From: Patescibacteria group bacterium | GTDB lineage: Bacteria > Patescibacteriota > Gracilibacteria > UBA1369 | Length of the DNA: 5,902 nt | Direction of reading: 5' to 3' | Assembly (NCBI GenBank): GCA_018825335.1 | Contig: JAHJEW010000067.1 | Span: 1-5,902 of the forward strand | Shown here: piece by piece, positions 4,368 through 5,902 of the stretch | How the letters are laid out: each line of letters begins with the position of its first letter | Position numbering within the stretch: position 1 is the first letter of the stretch | The notes under the pieces: model-generated | Seen by the model: the letters and a program-made list of their open reading frames with translations, nothing else | The model's database searches: none | Told to the model about the DNA's origin: nothing | Translations under genes and position numbers: made by a program

Positions 4368-5902
4368 ATGGGAAATTCTACGGAACTCTTAAATCAGATC
4401 CGCAAGCAGGACGAAAAGCAGAAGGTGGCGGAAAGCCCCGAGAACGAATCGCTGCATCCGCATAGGATTTCCAATTATCTGGAGGCCAATAATATTGACG
4501 CGAAGAATTTTGGCGACCGGTTTAATTTTAGTACGGCGCTGGATATTTTGCGCGTGAAGAAAACCCCCGGCGAGGCGGCAATGGAAAAGGAGCTTGTGTC
4601 GGCGAAAGATTTTCTGGATAAGGCCGGACTTGATGGAGCAAAAATGCTAAGCGACTATGACGCGGATACTTTTAAATCGAACCTGGATAAAGGGCTTTTG
4701 GCCAGTGGCGGGTTAAATCAGAAAGACCTTATCATCAACGCCCATGACAAATATCTTTTAATCAGAAGTCTTGCTTTTAGACGGCTTTCGATTCAGGAGC
4801 ATTTTACGGGTGTGCGCGAGGACAAAAAGCTGGATGCGACGGGCGAATTGAAGGACAGCTTTAATGGGGTTGTTAAGGATGTTAAGGCTAATTTTGCGAA
4901 GATGAGTTCCAAAGAAAAGACCATTGCGGTCGGCGCGCTGGTTATTGGCGCGGTGTGGCTTTTTTCGCAGTCGGACAATCCAAAAGTGCAGAAGGTTAAA
5001 GACGGGCTATGGACGGCCGCCAAAGTTGTGGGAGCGGGCGTAGGGTTTAATTATGTTTTCAAAATGTTTACCGGAAAAACGGCCTGGACGGCGGCCAGTG
5101 ATTTTGCGGGTAAGACCGCGGGAAGCGAAGGTTTCTGGCAGAAATCTTTTAACACCGATCCGGAAAAGGCCGAGATATTAGAGAAGAGCGTGGCTTACAT
5201 GGGAGATCATGACATTATGGATCTGGAGAAGCTGTGGCGGGAAGCCAAGGCCAATGGGTCGAACAAAATCCGTCTTGCAACCGTGGCCGCGAGCGACATG
5301 GAGGAAGAGGAAATTTTTAGCGCGGTGGACACTTTTTTTAGAAGGTTTCCATCCGAGAGCATCACTAAAAAATACAAGAACTGGCCGAAGGAAAGCAGAA
5401 ACTGGAGGAGTGTCATAAGCAACGAAATGACCGAGGACGGGCGGCTGGATTATAAGGAGAACATTGCATCGAGAACTTATGATAATGTTAGATATGCTCT
5501 GTCCAACGGCTATAACTGGCTTGTTGCGGACGGATTCGGGGTCAGCGCTTATCTTTACAAAAAGGCGTGGGGGCGCGATGGGACGGAGGCACAGGTTAAG
5601 AACTGGATGAAGGAGTATCTGGAAAAAGTTGTGGAGAATGAGGCGGGGCTCGGGAAATATCTGGATGATAAGTTTAAGTCGAAAATTGGCGGGCATTATA
5701 AGGATGTTGCAGAGGGTCGCGGGCAGGAGGACAAAACCAAAATGGTCAAGTTTATTGAAGCTCCCGGGGACAGTATTTATGTTATGAGCACGGTGAAGTT
5801 AGATAACGCGGCCGGCAACGAAAAGGCGCTGGGAGATGCCATGAAGCTGGCTCAAAGTCAGGTCATGGATTTTCTTGCGGATAGGTTTCCGGAGCATAAG
5901 GA
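4368..5902 (+). CDS. Large membrane-anchored protein of unknown function (3' partial)
   Basis: The frame is open for 511 codons from the ATG at 4368 to the window edge with no stop, so the 3' end is missing. Residues 1-183 are a charged helical domain. Residues 185-199 form a hydrophobic, Gly/Ala/Val-rich segment ending in WLF, and 214-235 a second one (LWTAAKVVGAGVG then YVFKMF), joined by a short lysine-containing loop: a likely membrane hairpin that would put both large domains on the same, probably cytoplasmic, side. Residues 237-511 are again soluble and charged, with aromatic-rich stretches such as 'YNWLVADGFG'. No signal peptide, catalytic motif or known domain is recognised. Both hydrophobic segments are short and rich in small residues, so peripheral or pore-like insertion is possible instead of a classic transmembrane pair. 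The start has no Shine-Dalgarno. It can be expressed from the extended -10 at 4334-4342, perhaps separately from the five genes upstream. Confidence 0.85.
   Translation, partial: MGNSTELLNQIRKQDEKQKVAESPENESLHPHRISNYLEANNIDAKNFGDRFNFSTALDILRVKKTPGEAAMEKELVSAKDFLDKAGLDGAKMLSDYDADTFKSNLDKGLLASGGLNQKDLIINAHDKYLLIRSLAFRRLSIQEHFTGVREDKKLDATGELKDSFNGVVKDVKANFAKMSSKEKTIAVGALVIGAVWLFSQSDNPKVQKVKDGLWTAAKVVGAGVGFNYVFKMFTGKTAWTAASDFAGKTAGSEGFWQKSFNTDPEKAEILEKSVAYMGDHDIMDLEKLWREAKANGSNKIRLATVAASDMEEEEIFSAVDTFFRRFPSESITKKYKNWPKESRNWRSVISNEMTEDGRLDYKENIASRTYDNVRYALSNGYNWLVADGFGVSAYLYKKAWGRDGTEAQVKNWMKEYLEKVVENEAGLGKYLDDKFKSKIGGHYKDVAEGRGQEDKTKMVKFIEAPGDSIYVMSTVKLDNAAGNEKALGDAMKLAQSQVMDFLADRFPEHK

Noticed and set aside
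5178..5696. 172-codon open frame on the - strand
   Set aside because: It lies wholly opposite the last gene, whose + frame is longer, has sensible amphipathic composition and matches the direction of all neighbours. The antisense product is an unlikely mix of Pro, Leu, His and Ile produced by codon bias.
1..5902. Alternative genetic code (TGA as glycine)
   Set aside because: No in-frame TGA occurs in the six frames, glycine is encoded by GGN throughout, and stops are TAA or TAG; the standard bacterial code explains everything.

Overview
The window holds six consecutive protein genes, all on the + strand: 2-1291 (5' end outside the window), 1329-1697, 1704-1955, 1980-3854, 3907-4323 and 4368-5902 (3' end outside the window). 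Gaps are 6 to 52 bases, so there is no gene-free stretch above 300 bases. I see no tRNA, rRNA, CRISPR array, transposase, integrase or recognisable phage structural gene.

Organism: the DNA is bacterial-looking with moderate GC. All visible stop codons are TAA (three) or TAG (two), and no reading frame needs TGA as a sense codon, which argues against the recoded Gracilibacteria/Absconditabacteria. None of the five visible starts has a Shine-Dalgarno sequence; the leaders are A/T-rich or C-rich instead. This start style, together with a run of orphan helical proteins and small proteins resembling families I associate with Patescibacteria (the Candidate Phyla Radiation), makes an uncultured Patescibacteria member my best guess. 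This is inference. Bacteroidota also use A-rich, SD-less leaders.

Layout: (1) a large helical protein with a cationic, tryptophan-rich C-terminal tail; (2) a 122-residue acidic helical protein resembling DUF5663; (3) an 83-residue protein with an acidic, proline-rich start and a polyarginine end; (4) a 624-residue coiled-coil protein whose C-terminal half seems to contain a duplicated helical module; (5) a 138-residue strongly acidic helical protein; (6) a protein of more than 511 residues with a central pair of hydrophobic segments. A perfect 9-bp palindrome covers an extended -10 element just before gene 6, the only strong regulatory signal in the window. Genes 1-5 therefore look like one transcription unit, and gene 6 can start a second.

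How they may work together: no enzyme or catalytic motif was recognised. The mix of two probable membrane-associated proteins (1 and 6), a long coiled-coil protein (4) and three small charged helical proteins (2, 3, 5) fits a membrane-linked scaffold or envelope assembly. That is a hypothesis from composition and gene order, not from homology.
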